This document shows positions 6,827 to 13,430 of a DNA stretch of 13,464 bases, one piece after another (position 1 is the first letter of the stretch; each line of letters opens with the position of its first letter). Both the position numbers and the translations under genes were made by a program. The notes beneath the pieces are model-generated. The model was given only the letters and a program-made list of their open reading frames with translations, made no database searches and was not told the DNA's origin. The stretch comes from Fimbriimonadia bacterium (lineage in GTDB: Bacteria > Armatimonadota > Fimbriimonadia > Fimbriimonadales > Fimbriimonadaceae): NCBI GenBank assembly GCA_029824495.1, contig JALGXY010000331.1, positions 1 to 13,464 on the forward strand. Direction: 5' to 3'.

Positions 6827-8202
6827 GCAGCCTTCGGCCCAGCCATCTGCAGCGGCACAAGGCTGCGCCGATTCGGCTCAACACCCTTTAGGTGTCCGTA
6901 GAGATCGTGCTCGCGCCCTTCGATGACGATGACCTCGGCAAACGAACCTGGCTCTACGGTGCCTTGAGCGTAGACCCAGCCGTCAATCTCAGGCGCGTCT
7001 CGGAATGACCGCCCGGCAACCCAGCCCTCTCTCGACTCTTCGACCAGAATCCGGATCGGCCTGCCGACCCAATCCTGGTTCTTAGCCAGTGAAATCGATC
7101 TCTGCGTGCGCATCAGCCGGTCGTATCGCTGCTGCTTGACCCGGAATGGCACCTGGCCCGGCATATCGTGTGCCGGCGTTCCCGGTTCTCTGCTGAAGGT
7201 AAATGCGCCGACGCGGTCGAGCTTCGCCTCCTGAACAAAGTCGATCATGGCCTGGAATTCCGAGTCTGTTTCGCCTGGAAAGCCGACGATAAACGTCGTA
7301 CGGATACATGCTTCAGGGATCGCCTTGCGCACCTTTTCAAAAAGCCGCAGGTAGCGATCTCCATCCCAAGGCCGCTTCATTCGGCGAAGCGTTTCTGGGT
7401 GCACGTGCTGCAGCGGAATATCGATGTACGGCAGCACCTTGTCGAGCCCAGCAACCGCTTCGATCACTTCATCTGTCAGTCGATTGGGATAGAAGTAGAG
7501 CAGCCGAATCCAGTCGATGCCGTCAACCTGGTTCAGCTCCTTAAGAAGCTTCGGCAGGGTGAATTCTCTGTAGAGATCGTAGCCGTACTGGGTGACATCC
7601 TGAGCGATGAGACAGAGCTCTTTTGCGCCGGTCTTGGCGAGGTGATTCGCCTCTTGGATCACCCGTTCAATCGGCTTGCTGTCGTGCCCTCCACGAAAGC
7701 TCGGAATCGTGCAGAAGGTGCAGCGGTGATCGCAGCCCTCAGAGATTTTGAGATAAGCGCTCCACGGCTGGCCTGCTCTGGTGCGGGTCTGGACATCCGC
7801 CCATCGGTGGTGTGGCGGCTCGACGTCGATCAACTGCTCGCCTCTGCCAAAAACGTCTTTTGCAATATCGCCAAATCGAGCCATCTGCCCGACCCCGATG
7901 TAGGCGTCTGCACCTGGAGCCATGCGGGTCAGCTCTTCGCCCATTCTTTGAGATAGACAGCCGGCAACGACGACCCGGCCTCCTCCTTTTTCGGCAACAG
8001 CCTTTTTGATCTGCTCGATCGATTCACGCTTGGCGGCTTCAAGAAAACCGCAGGTGTTGATCACGGTCAGGTCGGCTGATTCATCGGCCGTGACCTCCCA
8101 GCCTTGGCCCTGCAGGACGCCCGCGATCTCCTCGCTGTCTACGTCGTTCTTGGCGCAGCCCAGCGTGATGATACGTACTCTTTTGGGGGCCTCGTCAGCC
8201 AT
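6820..8202 (-). CDS. rimO: Ribosomal protein uS12 methylthiotransferase RimO
   Basis: The protein has 460 residues, typical for the family. RimO is a radical-SAM enzyme with two Fe-S clusters that adds a methylthio group to the conserved aspartate of ribosomal protein uS12. The N-terminal UPF0004 domain carries the three cluster ligands C16 (LGCAKNDVDSE, the RimO-type version), C51 (NTCGF) and C82 (AGCLSQR). The radical-SAM motif is C157-C161-C164 (CDHRCTFC), followed by IPSFRGG. The C-terminal 60-70 residues fit a TRAM domain. The DVDSE motif and TFCTIPSFRG distinguish it from MiaB and MtaB. Its stop (TAG, 6820-6822) lies inside the 3' end of dapF on the other strand. The gene diverges from the M42 peptidase; a -10-like TTTAAT lies 7 nt before the ATG. 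Confidence 0.95.
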   Translation of the reverse strand: MADEAPKRVRIITLGCAKNDVDSEEIAGVLQGQGWEVTADESADLTVINTCGFLEAAKRESIEQIKKAVAEKGGGRVVVAGCLSQRMGEELTRMAPGADAYIGVGQMARFGDIAKDVFGRGEQLIDVEPPHHRWADVQTRTRAGQPWSAYLKISEGCDHRCTFCTIPSFRGGHDSKPIERVIQEANHLAKTGAKELCLIAQDVTQYGYDLYREFTLPKLLKELNQVDGIDWIRLLYFYPNRLTDEVIEAVAGLDKVLPYIDIPLQHVHPETLRRMKRPWDGDRYLRLFEKVRKAIPEACIRTTFIVGFPGETDSEFQAMIDFVQEAKLDRVGAFTFSREPGTPAHDMPGQVPFRVKQQRYDRLMRTQRSISLAKNQDWVGRPIRILVEESREGWVAGRSFRDAPEIDGWVYAQGTVEPGSFAEVIVIEGREHDLYGHLKGVEPNRRSLVPLQMAGPKAAQ

Positions 8203-8209
8203 GCTCGGG

Positions 8210-8215
8210 ATTAAA
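8210..8215 (-). promoter_or_regulatory. Putative -10 box, leaderless start of rimO
   Basis: TTTAAT on the minus strand (5 of 6 matches to TATAAT) lies exactly 7 nt before the rimO ATG. A GAGG is present but 14 nt from the start, too far to act as a normal ribosome site, and it would lie upstream of the predicted transcript start. No TTGACA-like element is seen. Confidence 0.45.
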
Positions 8216-8306
8216 CCTCAGTCAGCGGTGGTCGGCTCGGGAGAGACTGGTTTCATTGAATGTGGTGCGGACGTTCCCATCTGCATCTCGGCCCTCCACC
8301 CCCTAA

Positions 8307-8340
8307 CCCCCTCCTCCCTTTTGGCAAAAGGAGGAGGGGG
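8307..8340. repeat. C-rich/G-rich palindromic intergenic repeat
   Basis: CCCCCTCCTCCCTTTT pairs with AAAAGGAGGAGGGGG across a GGC loop, giving 15 pairs with one bulged C. It is preceded by CCACCCCCTAA (8297-8306 region), a flank seen with dispersed intergenic palindromes in several bacterial phyla. It lies in the 214-bp divergent spacer between rimO and the M42 peptidase. It is too far from both genes' 3' ends to be their terminator, so a dispersed repeat of the REP/MITE class is the likeliest reading. Confidence 0.6.
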
Positions 8341-8403
8341 GATTGCCGCCTCTGAATACGCTCGCCACAGACCGAGCACAGGCGTCAGCGATACGGCTTG
8401 GGC

Positions 8404-8409
8404 TAAACT
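8404..8409 (+). promoter_or_regulatory. Putative -10 box, leaderless start of M42 peptidase
   Basis: TAAACT, a TAnnnT hexamer, lies 7 nt before ATG 8417. The bases between (CACCGCG) contain no Shine-Dalgarno sequence. No -35 element is evident. Confidence 0.35.
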
Positions 8410-8416
8410 CACCGCG

Positions 8417-9463
8417 ATGGCGCAGTTTGAGATCTCAACAGACTATCTCAAGCAGGTTCTTGAGGATCTGATCAACACTCCCAGCCCGACGGGCGATACC
8501 GATTGGGCGGTCAGGTTTGTACAGAACGAGCTTGAGACGATGGAGGTCAAATCACATCAGACCGTTAAAGGGGCCCTGGTCGCCCATTTCGATGGTCTGA
8601 AGGACTCTACTCCTCGAGCATTGACAGCTCACGTCGACACGCTGGGAGCAGTCGTCAGCGAGATCAAAGCGAATGGCAGACTCAAGCTGAGCGCCCTGAA
8701 CGGCGTCTGCTGGCCCACGGTTGAAAGCGAAGGCGTCACCATCCGCACTCAATCTGAGCGGCAGGTGCGTGGTTCAGTTGTGCTGACCAACGGCGCGGTG
8801 CATGTCAACAAAGAAGCCGGGACCACCGCAAGAAACGCTGACACACTTGAAGTCCGAATCGACGAAGAGACCAGCTCCTCCGAAGAGACGAGACTGCTCG
8901 GAATCGAAGTCGGCGACTACGTCTACTTTGATCCTCGATTCGAGTCGCACAATTCGGGTTATATTCGCTCACGATTTCTCGACGACAAGGCATGCGTAGC
9001 CTGTGTCCTAGCCGCCTTTAAAGCCCTACACGAAACCGGCATTACGCCTGTGCAGAGAACTGATGTTCTGTTCAGCGTTCACGAGGAGGTTGGGCATGGC
9101 GGCAACGATGGACTTCCGACTGACATTTCCGAGCTGGTCGTTCTTGACATGGCGGTCATCGGCGAAGGCAGAGCCGGCAGTGAACAGCGCTGCTCCATCT
9201 GCATAAAAGATTCCTCTGGCCCCTACAGCAGAGCTCTCACCGATCGCCTCAGATCGCTGGCATCGACAGCCGGCATCGACCTGAAGCCAGATGTCTATCC
9301 GTACTACGGCTCAGACGGCTCGGCCTACTGGCGACAGGGCGGACAGGCACAGGTTGCCTTGATCGGCCCAGGTGTCGACACGAGCCATGGCTATGAAAGG
9401 ACCCATATCGACGCGCTTGTCGATACGGCGGCACTGATCGCCGAGTATCTAGTCAGCGACTAG
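8417..9463 (+). CDS. M42-family metallopeptidase, NAGGN-associated type
   Basis: The protein has 348 residues. The frame is open back to 8006, but that part is antisense to rimO; ATG 8417 gives the expected N-terminus (DYLKQVLEDLINTPSPTGDT) and follows a -10-like box. The di-metal and catalytic residues are all present: H72 and D74 (AHVDTLG), bridging D189 (LDDKA), general base E223 and ligand E224 (HEEVGHGG), D244 (VLDMAV) and a C-terminal histidine in SHGYERTH (324-330). The AHVDTLGA, NGRLK, KDSSGP and SHGYERTHIDAL segments resemble the M42 subfamily linked to the osmoprotectant N-acetylglutaminylglutamine amide; the synthesis genes are not in the window. M42 enzymes are cytoplasmic aminopeptidases forming large tetrahedral oligomers. 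The M42 call is firm; the subfamily role is an inference. The stop shares CTAG with the converging regulator gene. Confidence 0.9.
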   Translation: MAQFEISTDYLKQVLEDLINTPSPTGDTDWAVRFVQNELETMEVKSHQTVKGALVAHFDGLKDSTPRALTAHVDTLGAVVSEIKANGRLKLSALNGVCWPTVESEGVTIRTQSERQVRGSVVLTNGAVHVNKEAGTTARNADTLEVRIDEETSSSEETRLLGIEVGDYVYFDPRFESHNSGYIRSRFLDDKACVACVLAAFKALHETGITPVQRTDVLFSVHEEVGHGGNDGLPTDISELVVLDMAVIGEGRAGSEQRCSICIKDSSGPYSRALTDRLRSLASTAGIDLKPDVYPYYGSDGSAYWRQGGQAQVALIGPGVDTSHGYERTHIDALVDTAALIAEYLVSD

Positions 9464-10194
9464 TCGGGAAACTCAAAGTCGCCTGGCACAACCCAGACGT
9501 GCCGGGCGACTTCAGGGCCAACAGTAATCTCACTGCCATCCACCAAAAGGTGGATCAGACTGTCAATTTTTGTAGATCCGACAGCCTTAAACCGCGTCTG
9601 AGGAACAAGCCCGATGCTCTCGAGGTGCTCAAGAAACGGCACGCGCTCATCGGTGATTCGGTAGACCTGAAGCTCGCCTGCCTCAGCATCTTGGAGCCTG
9701 ACGGAAGGATCGGGTTGATCGGGGTCGATCGGGCTTCCATGGGGGCAGAAGTGAGGGCAGCCCATCTTCTCGTGCATCCTCGTAATCACATCCTCTCCCA
9801 CATAGTGCTCGAGCTTGCAGGCAAGCTCGTGGACATCGCTCCAAGGCAGGCCCAGCTCATCTACAAGAAACCTCTTCAGCACACGATGTGCCCGGGTGAG
9901 CTGCGTCGCCAGCTTTTTTCCGTGATCCGTCAGGGTGATGCCCTGATAAGGAACGTGGTTCACCAAACCGAGGTCCGCCAGCTTTTTCACCATCGTGGTT
10001 GCTGATCCAGGCGAAACGAACATGTAGGTCGCGATCTCACCTGTCGTAACGACTTCGCATTCGGTCTGCAGGCGGTAGATGCAGTCCATGTACTCCTCAA
10101 CACTTTCGCTGAAGAGCCTCTTAGTGCGATCCTGCTGCCCCGGGCGACAGCTCGCGGGAACACGCAGGGTCAAGTCGATTTGACTGCCGGACAT
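9460..10194 (-). CDS. DtxR-family metal-dependent regulator with FeoA/SH3 domain
   Basis: The protein has 244 residues. An N-terminal winged helix-turn-helix (about 30-90, recognition helix near PGSATTMVKKLADLG) is followed by a metal/dimer domain (about 95-150) and a C-terminal SH3-like FeoA domain (about 165-240, ending EVARHVWV). The primary site has C126, E129 and H130 (ACKLEHYV) as in DtxR/IdeR, but E34 occupies the DtxR Met10 position, with D37 one turn later, as in Mn-sensing relatives. At the ancillary site H103 and H122 are kept, while Lys107 replaces the usual glutamate. Metal preference, Fe(II) or Mn(II), is therefore open. Such proteins bind operators when metal-loaded. The first 28 residues are a basic extension upstream of the usual start. 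Its likely promoter lies over the end of the broken oxidoreductase gene. Confidence 0.9.
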   Translation of the reverse strand: MSGSQIDLTLRVPASCRPGQQDRTKRLFSESVEEYMDCIYRLQTECEVVTTGEIATYMFVSPGSATTMVKKLADLGLVNHVPYQGITLTDHGKKLATQLTRAHRVLKRFLVDELGLPWSDVHELACKLEHYVGEDVITRMHEKMGCPHFCPHGSPIDPDQPDPSVRLQDAEAGELQVYRITDERVPFLEHLESIGLVPQTRFKAVGSTKIDSLIHLLVDGSEITVGPEVARHVWVVPGDFEFPD

Positions 10195-10202
10195 CGAATT
10201 CG

Positions 10203-10208
10203 ATTATA
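10203..10208 (-). promoter_or_regulatory. Perfect -10 box, leaderless start of DtxR-family regulator
   Basis: TATAAT on the minus strand, preceded by TG, lies 8 nt before ATG 10194. The intervening CGAATTCG has no ribosome site and is a small palindrome. The box overlaps the stop codon of the oxidoreductase C-terminal frame. No -35 is evident. It is the strongest of the five boxes. Confidence 0.6.
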
Positions 10209-11263
10209 CAGGCCTGATTGGACCGAGCCCGGTCGGGAGACCATCTGCCAGCTCAGCAGGAAGCGGAGGAACGTCGAACGGCTGAGATCCGTTCCTGACC
10301 GAAAGAGTGCCCGCTTCCCCAGCAGCAGCAGACATTCTTGCCGCCACAGGTGACGTACAGATCTCCTTCTCACCGCTCAGCCACCTCATAAACTCATCGA
10401 TCATCAGCTCATCAGCACCGCCATGCCCTGCGCCTTCGACAGCCGATCAGGGTGTAGTTCCTCCAAGAGTCTGGGCTGAATTGACACTGCTGGTAAGAGG
10501 CCTTGACGCCATTCTGCAGCTCCATGAGGATCATGTTGAGGTCTTCGATATCGGCTCCAGGGTTCACTCGGTCGAGAGAACTGGGTGGCCAGGTATCCCG
10601 GAAGTGGTCGTTCTCGTACTCTTCAAATGTCTCTCGAGTCTGGTTCTGGCCATACACCTCAAGCCCGCCCATGCCGACCACTCGCTTCGAGTAGGAGCCG
10701 CAGAGCCAGTGAAGAATGTCGATGTCGTGTGCGCCTTTTTGGAGCAGAAGCCCGTTGGTGTTCTTTCGATCGGCGTGCCAATCGCAGAAGTAGGCTTCGC
10801 CGCCGTAAGCGACGTACTGACGGCACCAGGCGGCCTTTACATTGCCCACAGCACCCTGGTCGATGAACTCCTTCATCTTGCGGATGACCGGGAACCAGCG
10901 CATATTGTGACCGGCATAGATCCGGCCGCCGATTCGCCTTCTCGCCTCCAGAATCCGGTCGCAGCCCGCGGCGGTGACCGCCATCGGCTTCTCTAGGAAG
11001 ATGGTCTTTCCTGCTTCGAGGCAGGCAATCGCATGCTCTTCATGAAGCCAATCCGGTGTCAACACAAAAACTGCATCGAGATCTCGGCTCAAGAGCTCCT
11101 CGATCGAATCGACAGCATCAGCCTGCGGATTTGCTTCTTTGAACTTGGCGCGAGCATATTCGCGAGGATCTGCCAACACCGCCAGCTCATGGCCTAAATC
11201 GGGCCGATGAGCGAGCTGTGCGACCGGACTTCTGAGGCCCCAACCTAGAACACCAAACTTCAT
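10204..11263 (-). pseudogene. Gfo/Idh/MocA oxidoreductase, frame broken near 10441
   Basis: The first frame (ATG 11263, GGTGA 7 nt upstream) gives an N-terminal Rossmann domain (GVLGWGLRSP), the EKP motif at 91-93 and the catalytic region KGAHDIDILHW at 176-186, all normal for NAD(P)-dependent sugar or inositol dehydrogenases. After YTLIG it runs into CRRRRAWRC and a stop at 10412. In the next frame, starting right at that point, the expected C-terminus appears: VEGAGHGGADELMIDEF, then TSPVAARMSAAAGEAGTLS, ending at TAA 10204. The joined product would be about 352 residues. Family members usually have some tens of residues between the TLIG-type strand and the GHGGAD segment, so a deletion of 3n+1 or 3n+2 bases is likelier than a single-base slip. 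A sequencing or assembly error remains possible. A ribosomal frameshift is unlikely because no slippery heptamer is visible. Confidence 0.75.
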
Positions 11264-11275
11264 CTTGATTCACCG

Positions 11276-11308
11276 AAAACAAAAAAGGCGCCGCTCGAAA
11301 GCGGCGCC
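11276..11308 (-). terminator. Rho-independent terminator of the bL25 gene
   Basis: On the minus strand GGCGCCGC, a TTTCGA loop and GCGGCGCC form a perfect 8-bp GC-rich stem followed by TTTTTTGTTTT. It lies 27 bp past the bL25 stop. The U-tract ends only 12 bp before the oxidoreductase start codon and directly abuts that gene's GGTGA, so there is no room for a separate promoter between. Confidence 0.9.
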
Positions 11309-11335
11309 TCAATTCTGACTGGAGCTGGCCGAGGA

Positions 11336-11983
11336 TTACTCGTCGGAGGATTCTTCGTCGGAGCCTTCGCCCTCTTCGCCTTCTTCGCCCTCTTCGCCTT
11401 CTTCAGTCTCGCCGAGGTCAAGATCCATACCGCGGAGCTGGACTGTCGTAGCCAGAACCGTCTCTGGCGATGCAAGAAGGGTGAGATCGTCGGAGACTGC
11501 AATCTCCGAAAGGATGATGCGATCATTTTCGCCCAGTTCACCGAGCTGAATCACAAAACTTTCCGGCAGGTTCTTGACCTGCGCCTGAACCATGATTTCG
11601 TAGACCGGAGTCATGAGTGAAGCCAGGCCCTTGGTCACAGCTTCAGGAGTGCCCTCAAACACGAGCGGCACAGCGATCTTGATCACGTCGTCTTCAGCAA
11701 CTTCCTGGAGAACGATGCTGGTCACCTTGCGGGAGACGGCGTGTCGGTCGATCTGCTTGACGACAACATTCATCTTGCGGTCGTCATCGTCGAGAGAAAG
11801 GGGGAAGATCTTCAGACCGCCCTTACCACCGAGAACTTTTCTCAAATGCGTGACATCTGCTTTGATAAGCCGAGTACCCTCACCACGCTCGATAAGAGCC
11901 ATGGGAAGGACGCCGCTCTTTCGCAGGCGGTTGACTTCAGCAGAAGATGTTTTCGGTCGGGTCTCAACTTGAATAACGGACAT
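11336..11983 (-). CDS. rplY: Large-subunit ribosomal protein bL25 (Ctc/TL5 type)
   Basis: The protein has 215 residues. I start at ATG 11983 (MSVIQVETRPKT), which has GGAG 9 nt upstream; a TTG nine codons earlier is in frame but would add an unlikely MASLLEHCC leader. Residues 1-95 are the 5S-rRNA-binding domain (RLRKSGVLPMALI is typical), and residues about 96-185 are the C-terminal beta domain of the long Ctc/TL5 form (VFEGTPEAVTKG, then PESFVIQLGELG). The last 30 residues are a low-complexity acidic tail made of EEG repeats and SDEESSDE. bL25 binds 5S rRNA in the central protuberance. The gene appears monocistronic, with a putative promoter near 12050 and a strong terminator. The assignment is secure. 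Confidence 0.95.
   Translation of the reverse strand: MSVIQVETRPKTSSAEVNRLRKSGVLPMALIERGEGTRLIKADVTHLRKVLGGKGGLKIFPLSLDDDDRKMNVVVKQIDRHAVSRKVTSIVLQEVAEDDVIKIAVPLVFEGTPEAVTKGLASLMTPVYEIMVQAQVKNLPESFVIQLGELGENDRIILSEIAVSDDLTLLASPETVLATTVQLRGMDLDLGETEEGEEGEEGEEGEGSDEESSDE
11361..11405 (-). repeat. 18-bp tandem repeat coding the acidic tail of bL25
   Basis: Two near-perfect 18-bp units (CCCTCTTCGCCTTCTTCG on the plus strand, from 11370 and 11388), with a partial unit before them, encode Glu-Glu-Gly runs. The unit is a multiple of three, so copy-number changes would lengthen or shorten the tail without breaking the frame. Confidence 0.8.
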
Positions 11984-12049
11984 GCAGCAATGCTCCAAAA
12001 GGCTGGCCAAATTGCCCTTCTGTCGTGGCAGGTGGGCGGCCGAGGGCAG

Positions 12050-12055
12050 ATTTTA
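12050..12055 (-). promoter_or_regulatory. Putative -10 box for the bL25 gene
   Basis: TAAAAT on the minus strand lies in the 97-bp spacer between the FHA gene and bL25 and would give a leader of about 60 nt containing the GGAG ribosome site. No convincing -35 is seen, and read-through from the FHA gene is an alternative. Confidence 0.4.
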
Positions 12056-12080
12056 CCTAAGCAAAAAGTTGGCCCTAGGA

Positions 12081-13430
12081 TCACACGGTTTCGACACGGA
12101 ATGTTGTCGAGCCTACACGCAGTTCATCGCCCAGGTTGAGAACTCCGTTTTGAACCTGGATTCCGTTGATAAACGTACCGTTTGTGCTGCCCAGATCGGT
12201 CACTTTAAGCGCTCCAGCCGACGGTTCGACCTGGCAGTGACGCCGTGAAGCCTGCTGATCTGCAGCCAATCGAATCCCGGAAGCCTCTCGGCCGATATCA
12301 ACCGGGCCACCGATCGGTGTCTTGTCGCCCGCAGCGGCTCCTGAGAGGATGACAAGCGACAGGCCTTGAATGCCTGCCGTGGGGGTCATTACTGTGGGCT
12401 CACTTATAGGAGCCGGCTGCTGCTGAACAGGCTGAGGGGGAAGAGGGTCGGGAGTGATCTTCTGAATCGGAACAGCCTGAGGCCTGCCTTCCTGTGCCTT
12501 CTGTGCAGACCCAGCCTTCATCAGGAATTGAAGCTGGAGCGGTCCGATGCTGATCATGTCCCCTGGGGTGAGATAGGCAGGTGAAGTCACCTGATAGCCG
12601 TTCAGTCCCAGCCCGAGGGGGCTGCCGGGATCAGAGAGCACGTACTGCCCGTTCTGCTGCTGAATCACCGCCGCCAACTGAGGAATCTGCGGATCGCCGA
12701 ACAGAGGAACGTGGGCTCGCTCGTCGTTGCCAATCATCGTCTGCTGTGCGTCGATCGGCCACTCCTTCCCTTCGTTTTTGCCAAGAATCAACCTCAGCCA
12801 AGCCCGGCGAGAGGCGTGCTCGAAAATCGCGGTCATCAGGCCGATAGTCAGACCGAAGAGCAGTGCGAGCATGGCGCGTGAAGGGCCGCCAACCTCTTGG
12901 ATGCCTTCCTGTGTCGTCACCATCATCAGAGGGGCGAACAGTCCGCCCAGCAGGTCAAACAGCCCTCCCGATATCGCTCCGCCGACCAGGCCGCCGAGGG
13001 CGCCCGAAATCACGCCACGACGACTCATCAAGGTCGCCCCGATCCCGGCTCCAAGCAGAAGCCCCCACGGGGCGATCGCCAAAGCTCTTGCGGTCACCGT
13101 TTCTAAGCTCATGCCGATGGTGAAGACGTCGCCGCGGAAGAAGCTCGAAACGAGTCCGGACCCGATCGCGTGGCCCAGCATTCCGCCAACAGCGCCAAAG
13201 GCGAGCCCAAGTGAGCAGCCGACGAGGATCGCCAGCCTGCCGCCCTTCTGGGCACCATGAAAGAAACCGGCGGCACCGCCGATCAGCATCGAAACAGCCA
13301 AGACGTAGTAGCGTTCGATCTGAGTCCAGCTAGGGTCGTTGGCCAACTTGGGGAACATCGGTTCGACAAAAACCCAACCGAGAATTCCTGCGATAGCACA
13401 GATGACCGTTTTGCCGAGGATGCGCCCCAT
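12081..13430 (-). CDS. Multi-pass membrane protein with two FHA domains
   Basis: The protein has 449 residues from ATG 13430 (GAGG 10 nt upstream). The first half (about 1-215) is hydrophobic with six or so membrane segments rich in Gly/Ala (GGAAGFFHGA, GALGGLVGGAISGGLFD). Residues about 220-305 look like a degenerate FHA domain (TMIGNDERAHVPL, then GDMISIGPLQLQF) that lacks the GR-S-H-N signature. A Pro/Gln linker (about 310-350) follows. The last 95 residues are a canonical FHA domain: G380-R381, S395-R396-x-H398 and DLGSTNGT with N417, the residues that bind phosphothreonine. FHA proteins tether Ser/Thr-kinase signalling partners; here the C-terminus should be cytoplasmic. No kinase or phosphatase is in the window; such partners may lie beyond position 13464. 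Domain calls are firm and the role is unknown. Confidence 0.9.
   Translation of the reverse strand: MGRILGKTVICAIAGILGWVFVEPMFPKLANDPSWTQIERYYVLAVSMLIGGAAGFFHGAQKGGRLAILVGCSLGLAFGAVGGMLGHAIGSGLVSSFFRGDVFTIGMSLETVTARALAIAPWGLLLGAGIGATLMSRRGVISGALGGLVGGAISGGLFDLLGGLFAPLMMVTTQEGIQEVGGPSRAMLALLFGLTIGLMTAIFEHASRRAWLRLILGKNEGKEWPIDAQQTMIGNDERAHVPLFGDPQIPQLAAVIQQQNGQYVLSDPGSPLGLGLNGYQVTSPAYLTPGDMISIGPLQLQFLMKAGSAQKAQEGRPQAVPIQKITPDPLPPQPVQQQPAPISEPTVMTPTAGIQGLSLVILSGAAAGDKTPIGGPVDIGREASGIRLAADQQASRRHCQVEPSAGALKVTDLGSTNGTFINGIQVQNGVLNLGDELRVGSTTFRVETV

Noticed and set aside
7168..7956. 262-codon open frame on the plus strand
   Set aside because: It is exactly antisense to rimO, whose conserved Cys motifs prove the minus-strand frame; long antisense frames arise from codon bias at this GC content.
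8218..8412. 64-codon frame on the minus strand in the rimO - M42 spacer
   Set aside because: Most of it is translation of the palindromic repeat (PPPPFAKREEG); there is no ribosome site or family signal.
8006..8416. In-frame upstream extension of the M42 peptidase
   Set aside because: The first part is antisense to rimO and the rest crosses the palindromic repeat; the expected M42 N-terminus begins at 8417.
9499..10005. 168-codon open frame on the plus strand
   Set aside because: It is antisense to the DtxR-family regulator, which has clear domains and ligands.
10438..10446. Programmed ribosomal frameshift as explanation of the split oxidoreductase
   Set aside because: There is no slippery heptamer or downstream structure, and the family middle segment seems to be missing, which points to deletion or error.
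11260..11541. 93-codon frame ending next to the oxidoreductase start
   Set aside because: It is an out-of-frame reading of the acidic tail repeat and terminator of the bL25 gene (runs of Lys-Ala-Arg).
12727..13260. 177-codon open frame on the plus strand
   Set aside because: It is antisense to the membrane segments of the FHA protein and has Ser/Pro/Arg-rich composition typical of shadow frames.
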